In this document: positions 20,174-31,651 of the stretch, piece by piece
How the letters are laid out: the number at the start of each line of letters is the position of its first letter
Position numbering within the stretch: the stretch's first letter is position 1
From: Auriscalpium vulgare
Lineage: Eukaryota; Basidiomycota; Agaricomycetes; Russulales; Auriscalpiaceae
Assembly (NCBI GenBank): GCA_019915015.1
Contig: JAHBBC010000011.1
Location: 992,001 to 1,056,000, forward strand
DNA: 64,000 nucleotides
Reading direction: 5' to 3'
Made by a program: the position numbers and the translations under genes
The notes under the pieces: generated by a model
What the model was told of the DNA's origin: nothing
Database searches by the model: none
Seen by the model: the letters and a program-made list of their open reading frames with translations, nothing else

Positions 20174-20903
20174 TCACAGCGAGGCTCTCTGACAACAGTA
20201 CATTCGTCTGAATAGACGTAAGTACACGCATATAGAGCACAAACCAGAGTCTCCACGGGCTTCTTGGACTTGAAGACTATTAGATGTACTTGAAGTGGAT
20301 GGCACATGCTCTATGACTCTGTGAGAGTCCGTGAATGGATTGCTCGACCGGTTGACATCGAGGACTGCATTGTAAGTGAGCTGTGGGTTAGTAACGATGA
20401 GCAACAAGGGCCTCACCATGACCTTGCTCTGAAACGATCCTGACTCCGCCCCAGATCGATATATCAATCAACCTGTCGGATGCAACCTGTGACAGGCGTT
20501 CAATGGCTTGGAATGAAGGGATTGAACGAGACGACCCCGTACTCTCGCTGACTTGTACGCACGTCGAGACTTGATCCCATACCTCCGCGCACTCAAAAAT
20601 CGCTGTATTCCAGAAGCGCTGTTTATGAAAGCTTTCTCCTCGAGAGCTCTGGAAGAGTGGGATTTAGCAGGATGAAAGGAGCCCGGTCCAGGCAAGTAGA
20701 ACGCACCGGTTGAATGCATGGGTCACAGAGCGTTGATCCTGAACAGACATGCCATCGTAATGCTCTAGCAAAAGAGTTCGCGCTGCGGCCATGTTCTTAT
20801 CCCCTTTTCCCTCTTTCGATGACGGAAACTGATCGTGCAATGCTCGAATGACAGGTAAGGTGAACTGGGTTAAGTAGTCCTCGACGAGCACAGCGGCAGC
20901 CAT
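20174..20903 (-). CDS. Hypothetical small multi-exon protein
   Basis: Unrecognised. The ATG at 20903 (MAAAVLVEDYLTQF) follows a pyrimidine-rich leader. Exon 1 (20903-20707) ends in phase 2 at a GTGCGT donor, with a GCTAAAT branch site and CTTCCAG acceptor, and continues at 20648 as RALEEKAFINSASG..., a coding-like helix. Further exons probably follow: GSFQSKVM then LTYNAVLDVNRSSNPF, separated by a GTGAGG...CCCACAG intron near 20410. The 3' structure is uncertain and could extend or end earlier (in-frame stop at 20468). No signal peptide or membrane segment is seen. It sits alone between repeats, so it may also be a decaying gene. Confidence 0.4.
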
Positions 20904-22440
20904 GTTGATGTGGCAAGATGGGCTCGAGGACGATGAGCAAGTGATCAGAAGGGCATGGGAAAAGTTACGGCTAGCACAAGGGTTGTCTAGGGTTGTCGAG
21001 GTTGGTCGAAGGTTGTCGTATTGAGTAACTAGCCACAATTCCATCGCCCTGTGTCGTGTGAAGGGCATTCAGAGAATAAGTCATGATCAAGGTTGACAGA
21101 TTTGCCAGATCTAGTCAAGAGACCAAGAAGATAGGAAAGTAAAGCCATAGTCGTTTCGTCCAGACTTTGGACCACGCGAACTTGACCAAGGCCTCCGGCC
21201 CTGCCGATCGAGGCGTAGTGGAAAGACTTCCGGATCCTGAGTATAACACTCAGCCCAATATGGTTCCATACTGACATCTCTGCCCGGTACACTGTGAGAA
21301 GCTTAGGAAAGTTGGTTCGCCTTATGTCGTCATGGGTGGATCTCCTCCAAGGTGGATAGTAATACGAGCTCAACAGCAAGTACATACGCTCATGGGGTGC
21401 GTGCCCGTGCGGGATGAGAGGCATCGCGTCGCTCGTTCCTTGAAGGCTTGAATTTGATGGTCTCGTGCGCTCCTCGATGCAGCTGTCTCCTACGCCGAGG
21501 GACAGCTTAACAACCTCGTGTTCAAGACCGTTGAGTTCTTCGTGGGAATGCGCGCGAGGGTATTGAGCACGGACAGGGCCGTGGATGTAACGAGCAGTGT
21601 GAGAGGTGCAGCAATGCTCGGAAGGGAGGACGTCGAGCGGAACACATACTTGCTACGTGAGGATCAGATGATCTGGCTGAACGAGGAGGACCATGTTTAC
21701 ACTTGAATTTGATATAGATGCATTGCACAGCACGAAAGAGCGGCGGCGGCCGATACTACAGGCGAGCGACAGACTCGGATGCGACGCAATGTCGCACCAT
21801 ACCGACCGAGGGGTCTGGAAATCTGCGCGTTGAGGTTAGCCACACTGCCACAAGCGCGGAAAAAGAGTCCCGACGCACCGAGGCACCTATGTGAGTAATC
21901 CAGGTCGACCGATCCAAGGACGGTTCTGATTCCATATTTGGAATCAGTTCTTTCGAGCAGAAAAATATGCCGTCGGAGTCCGAAGTAAAGTACAGTTTAC
22001 GGTTTCACCCGGGCACACACCCGAGTTTTTCCGGTCGACAGTTTTACTCTTATATCTTCGTGGAAACGAGTTGGATTTGCGATTGCTTTGTACCGTTGGG
22101 AAGGTACGAGGAACAGCTTTCGAATGGTGGTTGTTTCATGAAATTTGAATGAGCAGATCGTGAGGAGTTAGTTTATGATGTTCAGGCTGTTATCTTCATG
22201 TTTTTTAAATACTAAAAAGATCGCTTGCTGTTTTAATCATTGAAATTATTGTGATGACATTGTGAACATATCAACATTAGTTGCAAGATTGTGCATTCCT
22301 TGTCACATAATCTCTTGCTTTCATGATATTTGGATGAGCACACTGTGAGGTGTTGCTTTATGAAATTGAGACTATGCTTTTGAATTAAGAATTCAGTATT
22401 GTCACCTCTGCTCTCTGCGGGGCTGACAATATAAATTAAA
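20904..22440. other. Intergenic stretch with gene-like remnants
   Basis: No convincing gene. A coding-like stretch on the plus strand (about 21460-21706, containing AEGQLNNLVFKTVEFFVG) has no ATG and no flanking splice signals that I trust; it may be a gene relic. A minus-strand frame at 21029-21424 lacks recognisable features. From about 22200 the base composition becomes AT-rich, grading into the satellite. Confidence 0.4.
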
Positions 22441-24722
22441 AATTGAGGCTCTGGTGCAATATATATTGAAACAGGGGCCAAGTGTAGTCCGGTTTGAATT
22501 TGATTGAATAGTCAACATAGATAGTCAATATAAATCTAGGAAGGCGCTGAGACTGAGAACATTTTAGTGGCATATGAATCAAACATTGAACCTTGTTGTA
22601 TGATATAAATCCAAACAGGGGCTGAAGGGTGATCTGAAAGAAATATTCAACCTTGCGGTGTGATATAAATTAATATAAATCCAAACAGAGGCTGAGTGCA
22701 TTTTGGTATAACCTAAATTAAAAATCAGCAATGTGGTATGATATAACACAAAATAGGAGCTGGGAGCATTTTGATGATATGGATTAAGAATCCAGCCTGG
22801 TGGTGTGATATAGATTAAAACAGGAGCTGAGTGCATTTAGGTGTGATCCAAATTAAATATCCAGCCTGGTGGCATAATACAGGGGCTGAGAGCATTCTGG
22901 TGTGGCATGATGTGAATTTATACAAGGCTGAGTGCATTTTTTTGTGATCTCAATTAAAAATCCATCCAAGTGGTGTGATGCAGATTTCAACAGGGCTGAG
23001 TGCATTTCTATGTGAGCTGAATTAAAAATCCACCCTGGTCATCTGATGTGAATCTAAACAGGGCTGAGTGCATTTCAGTGTGATCTGAATGAAATATTCA
23101 GCCCGGTGGTGTGATATTAATTAAAACAGGGGCTGAGTGCATTCTGGTTTGGTGTGATATGAATATCAAGAGGGCTGAGTGCATTTGTTGTGCTTTGAAT
23201 TAAATATCTAGCCCGGTGGCATGATGTGAATTAAAACAGGGGCTGAGTGCATTTTGGTGTGATCTGAATTCAATATTCAGCCTGGTGGCATGATGTGAAT
23301 TAAAAAAGGGGCTGAGTGCATTTTGGTGTGATCTGAATCAAAAATCCACCCTGGTCGTCTGATATGAATATCAACATAGCTGAGTGCATTTTGTTGTGCT
23401 TTGAATTAAATATCAAGCCCGGTGGCATGATGTGAATTAAAACAGGGGCTGAGTGCATTTTGGTGTGATCTGAATTCAATATTCAGCCTGGTGGCATGAT
23501 GTGAATTAAAAAAGGGGCTGAGTGCATTTTGGTGTGATCTGAATCAAAAATCCACCCTGGTCGTCTGATATGAATATCAACATGGCTGAGTGCATTTTGG
23601 TGTGATCTGAATTAAAAATCCAGCCCGGTGGTGTGATGTGAATTTAAACAGGGGCTGGGTGTATTCCGGTGTGATCCGAATCCAGCCTGGTGGTTTGATG
23701 TAAATTAAAATGGGGCTGAGTGCATTTTGATGTGCTTTGAATGAAATATTCAGCCCAGTGGCATGATGTGAATGGAAATAGGGGCTTTGTGCATTTTGTT
23801 GTGCTTTGAATTAAATATTCAGCCCATTGGCATGATGTGAATTAAAACAGGGGCTGAGCGTATTTTGGTGTGATCTGAATTAAAAATCCAGCCCGGTGGT
23901 TTGATGTGAATTTAAACAGGGGCTGGGTGCATTCTGGTGGGATCTGAACTGAAAATCCAGCCTGGTGGTTTGATGTAAATTTAAATGGGGCTGAGTGCAT
24001 TTTGGTGTGCTTTGATCAGCCCAGTGGCATGATATGAGTGAAAACAGGGGCTTTGTGCATTTTGTTATGCTTTGAATTAAATATTCAGCCTGGTGGCATG
24101 ATGTGAATTAAAAAAGGGGCTGAGTGCATTTTGGTGTGATCTGAATCAAAAATCCACCCTGGTCGTCTGATATGAATATCAACATGGCTGAGTGCATTTT
24201 GTTGTGCTTTGAATTAAATATCTAGCCCGGTGGCATGATGTGAATTAAAACAGGGGCTGAGTGCATTTTGGTGTGATCTGAATTCAATATTCAGCCTGGT
24301 GGCATGATGTGAATTAAAAAAGGGGCTGAGTGCATTTTGGTGTGATCTGAATCAAAAATCCACCCTGGTCGTCTGATATGAATATCAACATGGCTGAGTG
24401 CATTTTGTTGTGCTTTGAATTAAATATCTAGCCCGGTGGCATGATGTGAATTAAAACAGGGGCTGAGTGCATTTTGGTGTGATCTGAATTCAATATTCAG
24501 CCTGGTGGCATGATGTGAATTAAAAAAGGGGCTGAGTGCATTTTGGTGTGATCTGAATCAAAAATCCACCCTGGTCGTCTGATATGAATATCAACATGGC
24601 TGAGTGCATTTTGTTGTGCTTTGAATTAAATATCTAGCCCGGTGGCATGATGTGAATTAAAACAGGGGCTGAGTGCATTTTGGTGTGATCTGAATTAAAT
24701 ATTCAGCCTGGTGACATGATGT
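22440..24722. repeat. AT-rich satellite array, left block (about 69-bp monomers)
   Basis: Tandem monomers of 68-70 bp built around GGGGCTGAGTGCATTTTGGT...GAATTAAA..TCAGCC.GGTGGCATGATGTGAATTAAAACA (paraphrased with gaps). The leftmost copies (22440-22950) are degenerate. From about 23200 rightward three variants alternate as a higher-order unit of 206 bp: TCTAGCCCGG recurs at 24221, 24427 and 24633. It carries no ORF of note. The same array resumes at 27274 after the inserted element. Confidence 0.93.
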
Positions 24723-25275
24723 TACGATTACTCTTAATCGTTTCTTTCTCCAACAGGTCAGGCCAAAATGCGAACACATTATAAGTCGCTTTAGGAAATA
24801 GATCCCACGGTCAAGTCGCGTCGTCCCAACTGCCTTTTTCAGTAATTCTTAGCTAAGCAGGTCCTGCCCTAAGCGTTGCAGGCTCTTTGCACTTCAAATA
24901 ATACTAGTACTGCATGTAGTTTTGCTGTTGGCTCTAACTTCTTCAATCAGTCGAATGAAAGGAGCTTCCCGTGCTACAACTACTTTCAATCATTTCTTTC
25001 TCTAACCAGTCAGGTCAAAAAGTGCACATCAGGAAAGTCACAAAAGGAAATAGATAGTTGTGTTGTCCCACCTGTCTAACTCAATAATTCTTAGGTAAGT
25101 AGCTTCTGCCTAATGTCTTTCCACATCTTTGCGCTTCAAAAGACGCTTGTGTCTGCGAGTATTTTATGTTTTCCAAGCTAACTAGCGCAGATATGCATAT
25201 AATTCCAATTGTTCTATGATCAGAAAAAGAAGCTCCTGGATTTCTATTTTTGGTAAAAAGTTCCCACGGCTGGTG

Positions 25276-25335
25276 TAGAGAAGCATGACGTAGTTTTCGA
25301 GTGGTTGAGCCGGTTTACTACGTCATGCCTCTCTA
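25276..25335. repeat. Hairpin inside copy 1 of the Helentron-like element
   Basis: TAGAGAAGCATGACGTAGT (25276-25294) and ACTACGTCATGCCTCTCTA (25317-25335) are inverted with one mismatch over 19 bp, around a 22-bp loop. Outer sequences (GGCTGGTG / AACCCGGCT) extend the pairing imperfectly. It looks like a short MITE remnant or structured RNA segment. Confidence 0.6.
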
Positions 25336-25382
25336 ACCCGGCTACTACAATACCCGGGCTGAATATCTATATTATTAAAAAT

Positions 25383-25464
25383 GTGCAAAGGGGGGGAATT
25401 GAACCTACAACCCATTGCTTACACAATACAATATAAGAGCATTAACCATTAGACTACAGTGCAG
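25383..25464 (-). other. tRNA-derived segment in copy 1
   Basis: On the minus strand it contains TAGTCTAATGGTTAATG, close to the tRNA A box, and GTTCAATTCC, close to the B box, about 48 bp apart. Acceptor and T stems do not pair properly, so this is not a normal tRNA gene. It is more likely a tRNA relic or a pol III-type internal promoter carried by the element. Confidence 0.45.
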
Positions 25465-25804
25465 TGGGTATAGTTAAGCTGTGTATAGTCTATACCAACA
25501 TTATCTTGACTCTTGCTCTACAATACATTTTGCTCTTCTCATCACTTTCTGTTCCTTTCCCCAATACAATATATACATATTATATATCTGTAGAATGGTA
25601 AAATTAATGTAAACACAATGGCCAGGATCCCAGAGTCTGGATCATTTGCAAAGTACGAGACATTTTTATATTGCTCACCTGTGTTCAGATCATTTGATTA
25701 TGTGAGCAATATGCAAAGTGGTATGTTGATACACCTTGCTCCGCTGATATGCTTTGAACATAGTGATATGCCTCCTACGTGGGTGGCTACCATTTACACT
25801 ATTC

Positions 25805-26382
25805 TGATGCACGTACTACTTCAATTCCGTGAGGGACCCTCCGGGCCCACTCGGTGTACTCCGCGGGGACCCTGCGGAGTCCCGCACGCCATGCACCCCG
25901 CCGGCTCAGGTGCACCCGGCCATTGCTGGAGCGGCTGGAGCTCGCGCGCAGCGCACGAGATGTCGCGAGGTCCTCGCGGGAGCTGACAGGCCAAACACCG
26001 TCCACGCTGCCGCCACCTGCGCCCCGCGGGGACCCTGCGTGCCATGCGTTGAGCGAACAACGAGCCGGCGGAGTCCCTCGGGAGAGCAATGGTGAGTGCC
26101 GCTCGACTCCTGCGGCGCGGGGTTCTGTCGGTTGCGCAGGACCCCTGCGTGGGCGGACGGCGGCTGCATCGACGGTGCCGCTGAGCCCCCGCCACACACG
26201 GTCCTGGCGGCTCCCGCAAGGACCTCGCGGCGTCTCATGCGCTGCGCACGAGCTCCAGCCGCTCCAGCAATGACTGGGCGGGTCTGCGCCTGCGGGGTGC
26301 ATGTGGGACTCCGCAGGGTCCCCGCGGAGTATACCGAGTGGGCCCGGAGGGTGCCCCACGGAACTGAAGTCTCTTGATGCAC
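25805..26382. mobile_element. hAT-like foldback element nested in copy 1
   Basis: A GC-rich 562-bp insert (25813-26374) flanked by the 8-bp direct repeat TGATGCAC (25805-25812, 26375-26382). Its two ends are long imperfect inverted repeats of roughly 160 bp: CACTCGG.GTACTCCGCGGGG on the left pairs with CCCCGCGGAGTATACCGAGTG on the right (gapped). An 8-bp duplication is typical of hAT transposases. It encodes nothing recognisable; the open frames on both strands are a by-product of GC content. It is non-autonomous. Confidence 0.7.
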
Positions 26383-27273
26383 TGCGGCGCTTATGCAGCA
26401 GCTCCTATCTTCACCAGGTATCCCCAATGCTATCACTTTCACTCACCCACTCACACGACAGCTAGCTCTGTAGCTGTTTGCACAGTAGCTCCATGCAGTT
26501 TGCCTGACGCTCGCTCACACTTGCACATTGTCAGATGACGTTTGCCACAGTCTTGCAATATTTGCCCAAGGTCGCACCAACTCGCTATATATTTAGACAA
26601 GCTGGCACACACTCGCAGTCAATACCACAGCTTTGCCCTAGCATCCCTATGCAGTTGCATCACCTGTCCGCACGCAGCCAGCCACATTACCGCATGGCTC
26701 ACCCAACTCACCCAAGCATCTAGAGCAGTCCACCAAATGCAATGCATAGCCCTTGAATCTTGGCCCTCTATCACCGCATCTGACTCAAGGATGCTATGCA
26801 GAAAATTGCAACACAATCATACAGCTGTCCTTGCAAGGACTACAAAGCATGGTGCACCCTCCTCAACTAGCATGTGGCCACGGGGAGGATTTGCCCCCTT
26901 GTTGAGTCCCTAGGTGTTGCCCGCCTTTATCATCCTGAAGGCAGACTTCACCACCCTCCCACAGGAGGTGAACAACTACAGTGTGCTCAATGCCAAAACT
27001 GTCCCAGACTCTTACCCCTTTCGTGTATTGAGAATATCCTCACTGATTCCACAAAGGGGAAGAAGATCTGGGGTAAGAAGGACATAACAAACTTGTTCTT
27101 CCAGACAAGACACGTGTTAACCCAAACAACATCTACCTTATGGCTGACACAACGCCTTTGTTGATAATCTGTAATTCAGTCTATCTTCAAATCAAGAAGA
27201 TACCTGCCCTCCTCCCTCCCAACGATTAAGAGTAATTGTACTGCCATGCGTGCACTGGCCATTTCACACCAAG

Positions 27274-29655
27274 TGAATTAAAACAGGGGCTGAGTGCATT
27301 TTGGTGTGATCTGAATTAAAAATCCAGCCCAGTGGTGTGATGTGAATTTAAACAGGGGCTGGGTGTATTCCGGTGTGATCCGAATCCAGCCTGGTGGTTT
27401 GATGTAAATTAAAATGGGGCTGAGTGCATTTTGATGTGCTTTGAATGAAATATTCAGCCCAGTGGCATGATGTGAATGAAAATAGGGGCTTTGTGCATTT
27501 TGTTGTGCTTTGAATTAAATATTCAGCCCATTGGCATGATGTGAATTAAAACAGGGGCTGAGTGTATTTTGGTGTGATCTGAATTAAAAATCCAGCCCGG
27601 TGGTTTGATGTGAATTTAAACAGGGGCTGGGTGCATTCTGGTGGGATCTGAACTGAAAATCCAGCCTGGTGGTTTGATGTAAATTTAAATGGGGCTGAGT
27701 GCATTTTGGTGTGCTTTGATCAGCCCAGTGGCATGATGTGAATGAAAACAGGGGCTTTGTGCATTTTGTTATGCTTTGAATTAAATATTCAGCCTGGTGG
27801 CATGATGTGAATTAAAAAAGGGGCTGAGTGCATTTTGGTGTGATCTGAATCAAAAATCCACCCTGGTCGTCTGATATGAATATCAACATGGCTGAGTGCA
27901 TTTTGTTGTGCTTTGAATTAAATATTCAGCCCGGTGGCATGATGTGAATTAAAACAGGGGCTGAGTGCATTTTGGTATGATCTGAATTAAAAATCCACCC
28001 TACTCGTCTGATATGAATATCAACATGGCTGAGTGCATTTTGTTGTGCTTTGAATTAAATATTCAGCCCGGTGGCATGATGTGAATTAAAACAGGGGCTG
28101 AGTGCATTTTGGTATGATCTGAATTAAAAATCCACCCTACTCGTCTGATATGAATATCAACATGGCTGAGTGCATTTTGTTGTGCTTTGAATTAAATATT
28201 CAGCCCAGTGGGATTATGTGAATTAAAACAGGGGCTGAGTGCATTTTGGTGTGATCTGAATTAAAAATCCACCCTGGTCGTCTGATATGAATATCAACAT
28301 GGCTGAGTGCATTTTGTTGTGCTTTGAATTAAATATTCAGCCCGGTGGCATGATGTGAATCAAAACAGGGGCTGAGTGCATTTTGGTGTGATCTGAATTA
28401 AATATTCAGCCTGGTGGCATGATGTGAATTAAAACAGGGGCTGAGTGCATTTTGGTGTGATCTGAATTAAAAATCCAGCCCGGTGGTGTGATGTGAATTT
28501 AAACAGGGGCTGGGTGTATTCCGGTGTGATCCGAATCCAGCCTGGTGGTTTGATGTAAATTAAAATGGGGCTGAGTGCATTTTGATGTGCTTTGAATGAA
28601 ATATTCAGCCCAGTGGCATGATGTGAATGAAAATAGGGGCTTTGTGCATTTTGTTGTGCTTTGAATTAAATATTCAGCCCATTGGCATGATGTGAATTAA
28701 AACAGGGGCTGAGCGTATTTTGGTATGATCTGAATTAAAAATCCACCCTACTCGTCTGATATGAATATCAACATGGCTGAGTGCATTTTGTTATGCTTTG
28801 AATTAAATATTCAGCCCAGTGGGATTATGTGAATTAAAACAGGGGCTGAGTGCATTTTGGTGTGATCTGAATCAAAATCCACCCTGGTCGTCTGATATGA
28901 ATATCAACATGGCTGAGTGCATTTTGGTATGATCTGAATTAAAAATCCACCCTGGTCGTCTGATATGAATATCAACATGGCTGAGTGCATTTTGTTGTGC
29001 TTTGAATTAAATATTCAGCCCGGTGGCATGATGTGAATTAAAACAGGGGCTGAGTGCATTTTGGTATGATCTGAATTAAAAATCCACCCTACTCGTCTGA
29101 TATGAATATCAACATGGCTGAGTGCATTTTGTTGTGCTTTGAATTAAATATTCAGCCCGGTGGCATGATGTGAATTAAAACAGGGGCTGAGTGCATTTTG
29201 GTATGATCTGAATTAAAAATCCACCCTACTCGTCTGATATGAATATCAACATGGCTGAGTGCATTTTGTTGTGCTTTGAATTAAATATTCAGCCCGGTGG
29301 CATGATGTGAATTAAAACAGGGGCTGAGTGCATTTTGGTATGATCTGAATTAAAAATCCACCCTACTCGTCTGATATGAATATCAACATGGCTGAGTGCA
29401 TTTTGTTGTGCTTTGAATTAAATATTCAGCCCGGTGGCATGATGTGAATTAAAACAGGGGCTGAGTGCATTTTGGTGTGATCTGAAGTAAAAATCCAGCC
29501 CGGTGGTGCGATGTGAATTTAAACAGGGGCTGAGTGCATTCCGGTGTGATCTGAACTGAAATTCTAGCCTGGTGGTTTGATGTAAATTTAAATGGGGCTG
29601 AGTGCATTTCGCTGTGCTTTGAATTAAAAATCTGTCCTGGTGGTATTATGTGAAT
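27274..29655. repeat. AT-rich satellite array, right block
   Basis: Continuation of the 69-bp satellite. A dimeric higher-order unit of 137 bp dominates (TTCAGCCCGG at 27925 and 28062). Longer blocks are shared with the left block: the variant GGGTGTATTCCGGTGTGATCC occurs near 23656, 27361 and 28512. The last monomers near 29500-29650 are diverged, marking the array edge. Confidence 0.93.
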
Positions 29656-30760
29656 TCAAGAAGTGGCTCGCCTCAGTAGGCTTAGGGTTTGATTACTTTC
29701 GAGTGTAGCATAGATTAAAGATTCAATATTGTTGCTTGTGTTTGTTCATGGCCTGGGTGCCATATACATAAACAATTCAATATTGACTGCTCTATTGGCT
29801 TCTGAACTAACGCCATATGTAGTAAATTTGACCTCAGATCATTGTTCATGTAGATTTAGGTCAGTATATCATCCATCCTTATAAGCCACATGTTTGCTAC
29901 AAATGCTTTCCTTCACCACTCCTTCTGCAAATAACAAACTCTAAAATTGTTGAACTCCAAATAAATAGACATCACTTGTAAGTATATATAAACCATAGCT
30001 CCCTCTTTGTTTCCTCATGTACAACTGAACAAATAATTGAGGGAAGACTGAGAATTTTGCATTCCCAAGGCATCTTTACTTTGTTGCTGGTATTTATAGT
30101 CACATTTTCAAATACATCATATACTCACCATAACATTATTAACTATGCTTGGATGGAATCGCCTGCCGTGCGTAGCAACGGCTCTCTTCAACATGTAAAA
30201 AAGTATTCGGCCGCTACTATGCAGTCTGCGGTGCGTGGAAGTTGTTCCAGGCTTGAGGCAATGAATGTCAACGAGCCGACATTTGCGTTCCTTCCGGTAC
30301 TCGGAGATCCAGTGGCCGTTTTGTCAAGCAGACCCCTCACGCCTCAGGCCCTTGAGCGTCGTGCTACGCCTGGCGTTTTTGCGCGGGTTGCTGAGTCTGA
30401 TGCGGCTGTGAAAATTAGGAGAAAATGTGACATAGAAACACCACAAAGAATCGAGGAAATCAAGCAAAAGCAGCGGGTAAAATCACAGAAAAGCGACGTG
30501 GTAAGAGGGGAAAGGGAGAGGACTGGCGGACTTCCAGCCCGCGGGAGTGCCCGTTGTGGCCGGTGTCCTCGTGGGCTCTGCCGAGCCTTACCTTATAGAC
30601 CACACTTGTCCCGTCCCATTGCCTTCCCATTTTTCCCTTATCCTGATTGAACTGAACGAAAGCATCAGTCTCGCTGCTTGTCGACTTTGCGCTCCAGATA
30701 ATGCTGGAGTTTCTCACTGTGTCTACAATATTCGGCCACCAAAACCTCGCGCAGCGCAAA
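29656..30760. other. AT-rich flank of the satellite, no supported gene
   Basis: Unique AT-rich DNA to about 30150, including TATATATAAACC near 29987, then more balanced DNA. An open frame at 30057-30650 begins with a TTG codon and has no ATG or family match, so I do not call it. Nothing else is recognised. Confidence 0.45.
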
Positions 30761-31651
30761 CTTGGTGTGAAATAGCCAGTGCACGCATGGCAGTACAATT
30801 ACTCTTAATTGTTGGGAGGGAGGAGGGCAGGTATCTTCTTGATTTGAAGATAGACTGAATTACAGATTATCAACAAAGGCGTTGTGTCAGCCATAAGGTA
30901 GATGTTGTTTGGGTTAACACGTGTCTTGTCTGGAAGAACAAGTTTGTTATGTCCTTCTTACCCCAGATCTTCTTCCCCTTTGTGGAATCAGTGAGGATAT
31001 TCTCAATACACGAAAGGGGTAAGAGTCTGGGACAGTTTTGGCATTGAGCACACTGTAGTTGTTCACCTCCTGTGGGAGGGTGGTGAAGTCTGCCTTCAGG
31101 ATGATAAAGGCGGGCAACACCTAGGGACTCAACAAGGGGGCAAATCCTCCCCGTGGCCACATGCTAGTTGAGAAGGGTGCACCATGCTTTGTAGTCCTTG
31201 CAAGGACAGCTGTATGATTGTGTTGCAATTTTCTGCATAGCATCCTTGAGTCAGATGCGGTGATAGAGGGCCAAGATTCAAGGGCTATGCATTGCATTTG
31301 GTGGACTGCTCTAGATGCATGGGTGAGTTGGGTGAGCCATGCGGTAATGTGGCTGGCTGCGTGCGGACAGGTGATGCAACTGCATAGGGATGCTAGGGCA
31401 AAGCTGTGGTATTGACTGCGAGTGTGTGCCAGCTTGTCTAAATATATAGCGAGTTGGTGCGACCTTGGGCAAATATTGCAAGACTGCGGCAAACGTCATC
31501 TGACAATGTGCAAGTGTGAGCGAGCGTCAGGCAAACTACATGGAGCTACTGTGCAAACAGCTACAGAGCTAGCTGTCGTGTGAGTGGGTGAGTGAAAGTG
31601 ATAGCATTGGGGATACCTGGTGAAGATAGGAGCTGCTGCATAAGCGCCGCA

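Larger units (their letters stand above)
24723..27273 (+). mobile_element. Helentron/HINE-like non-autonomous element, copy 1 (2,551 bp)
   Basis: Inserted in the satellite: left flank ...CATGATGT and right flank TGAATTAAAAC rebuild the monomer with at most one duplicated T, so there is no real target duplication. The left end starts with the repeat TACGATTACTCTTAATCGTT. Its inverted partner (TACAATTACTCTTAATCGTT) lies at 27221-27240, 33 bp inside the right end. Such asymmetric terminal repeats, insertion at T and a 3' subterminal hairpin are known features of Helentrons and their short derivatives (HINEs). Each repeat is itself palindromic (ACGATTA-CTCT-TAATCGT). No Rep/helicase or transposase is encoded; frames inside (24876-25079, 26542-26913, 26874-27164) look non-coding. 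Family assignment is inference. Confidence 0.6.

Noticed and set aside
25799..26442. Several overlapping open frames of 90-186 codons on both strands
   Set aside because: They lie inside the GC-rich foldback and are mirror images of each other through its inverted arms; high GC lowers stop frequency.
22440..29655. CRISPR-like regular repeats
   Set aside because: Repeats are contiguous monomers without unique spacers, in a eukaryotic genome; this is a satellite.
30057..30650. 197-codon frame with a hydrophobic N-terminus beside the satellite
   Set aside because: The first codon is TTG, there is no ATG upstream of the hydrophobic part, and the frame crosses from AT-rich to ordinary DNA with no domain or splice logic.
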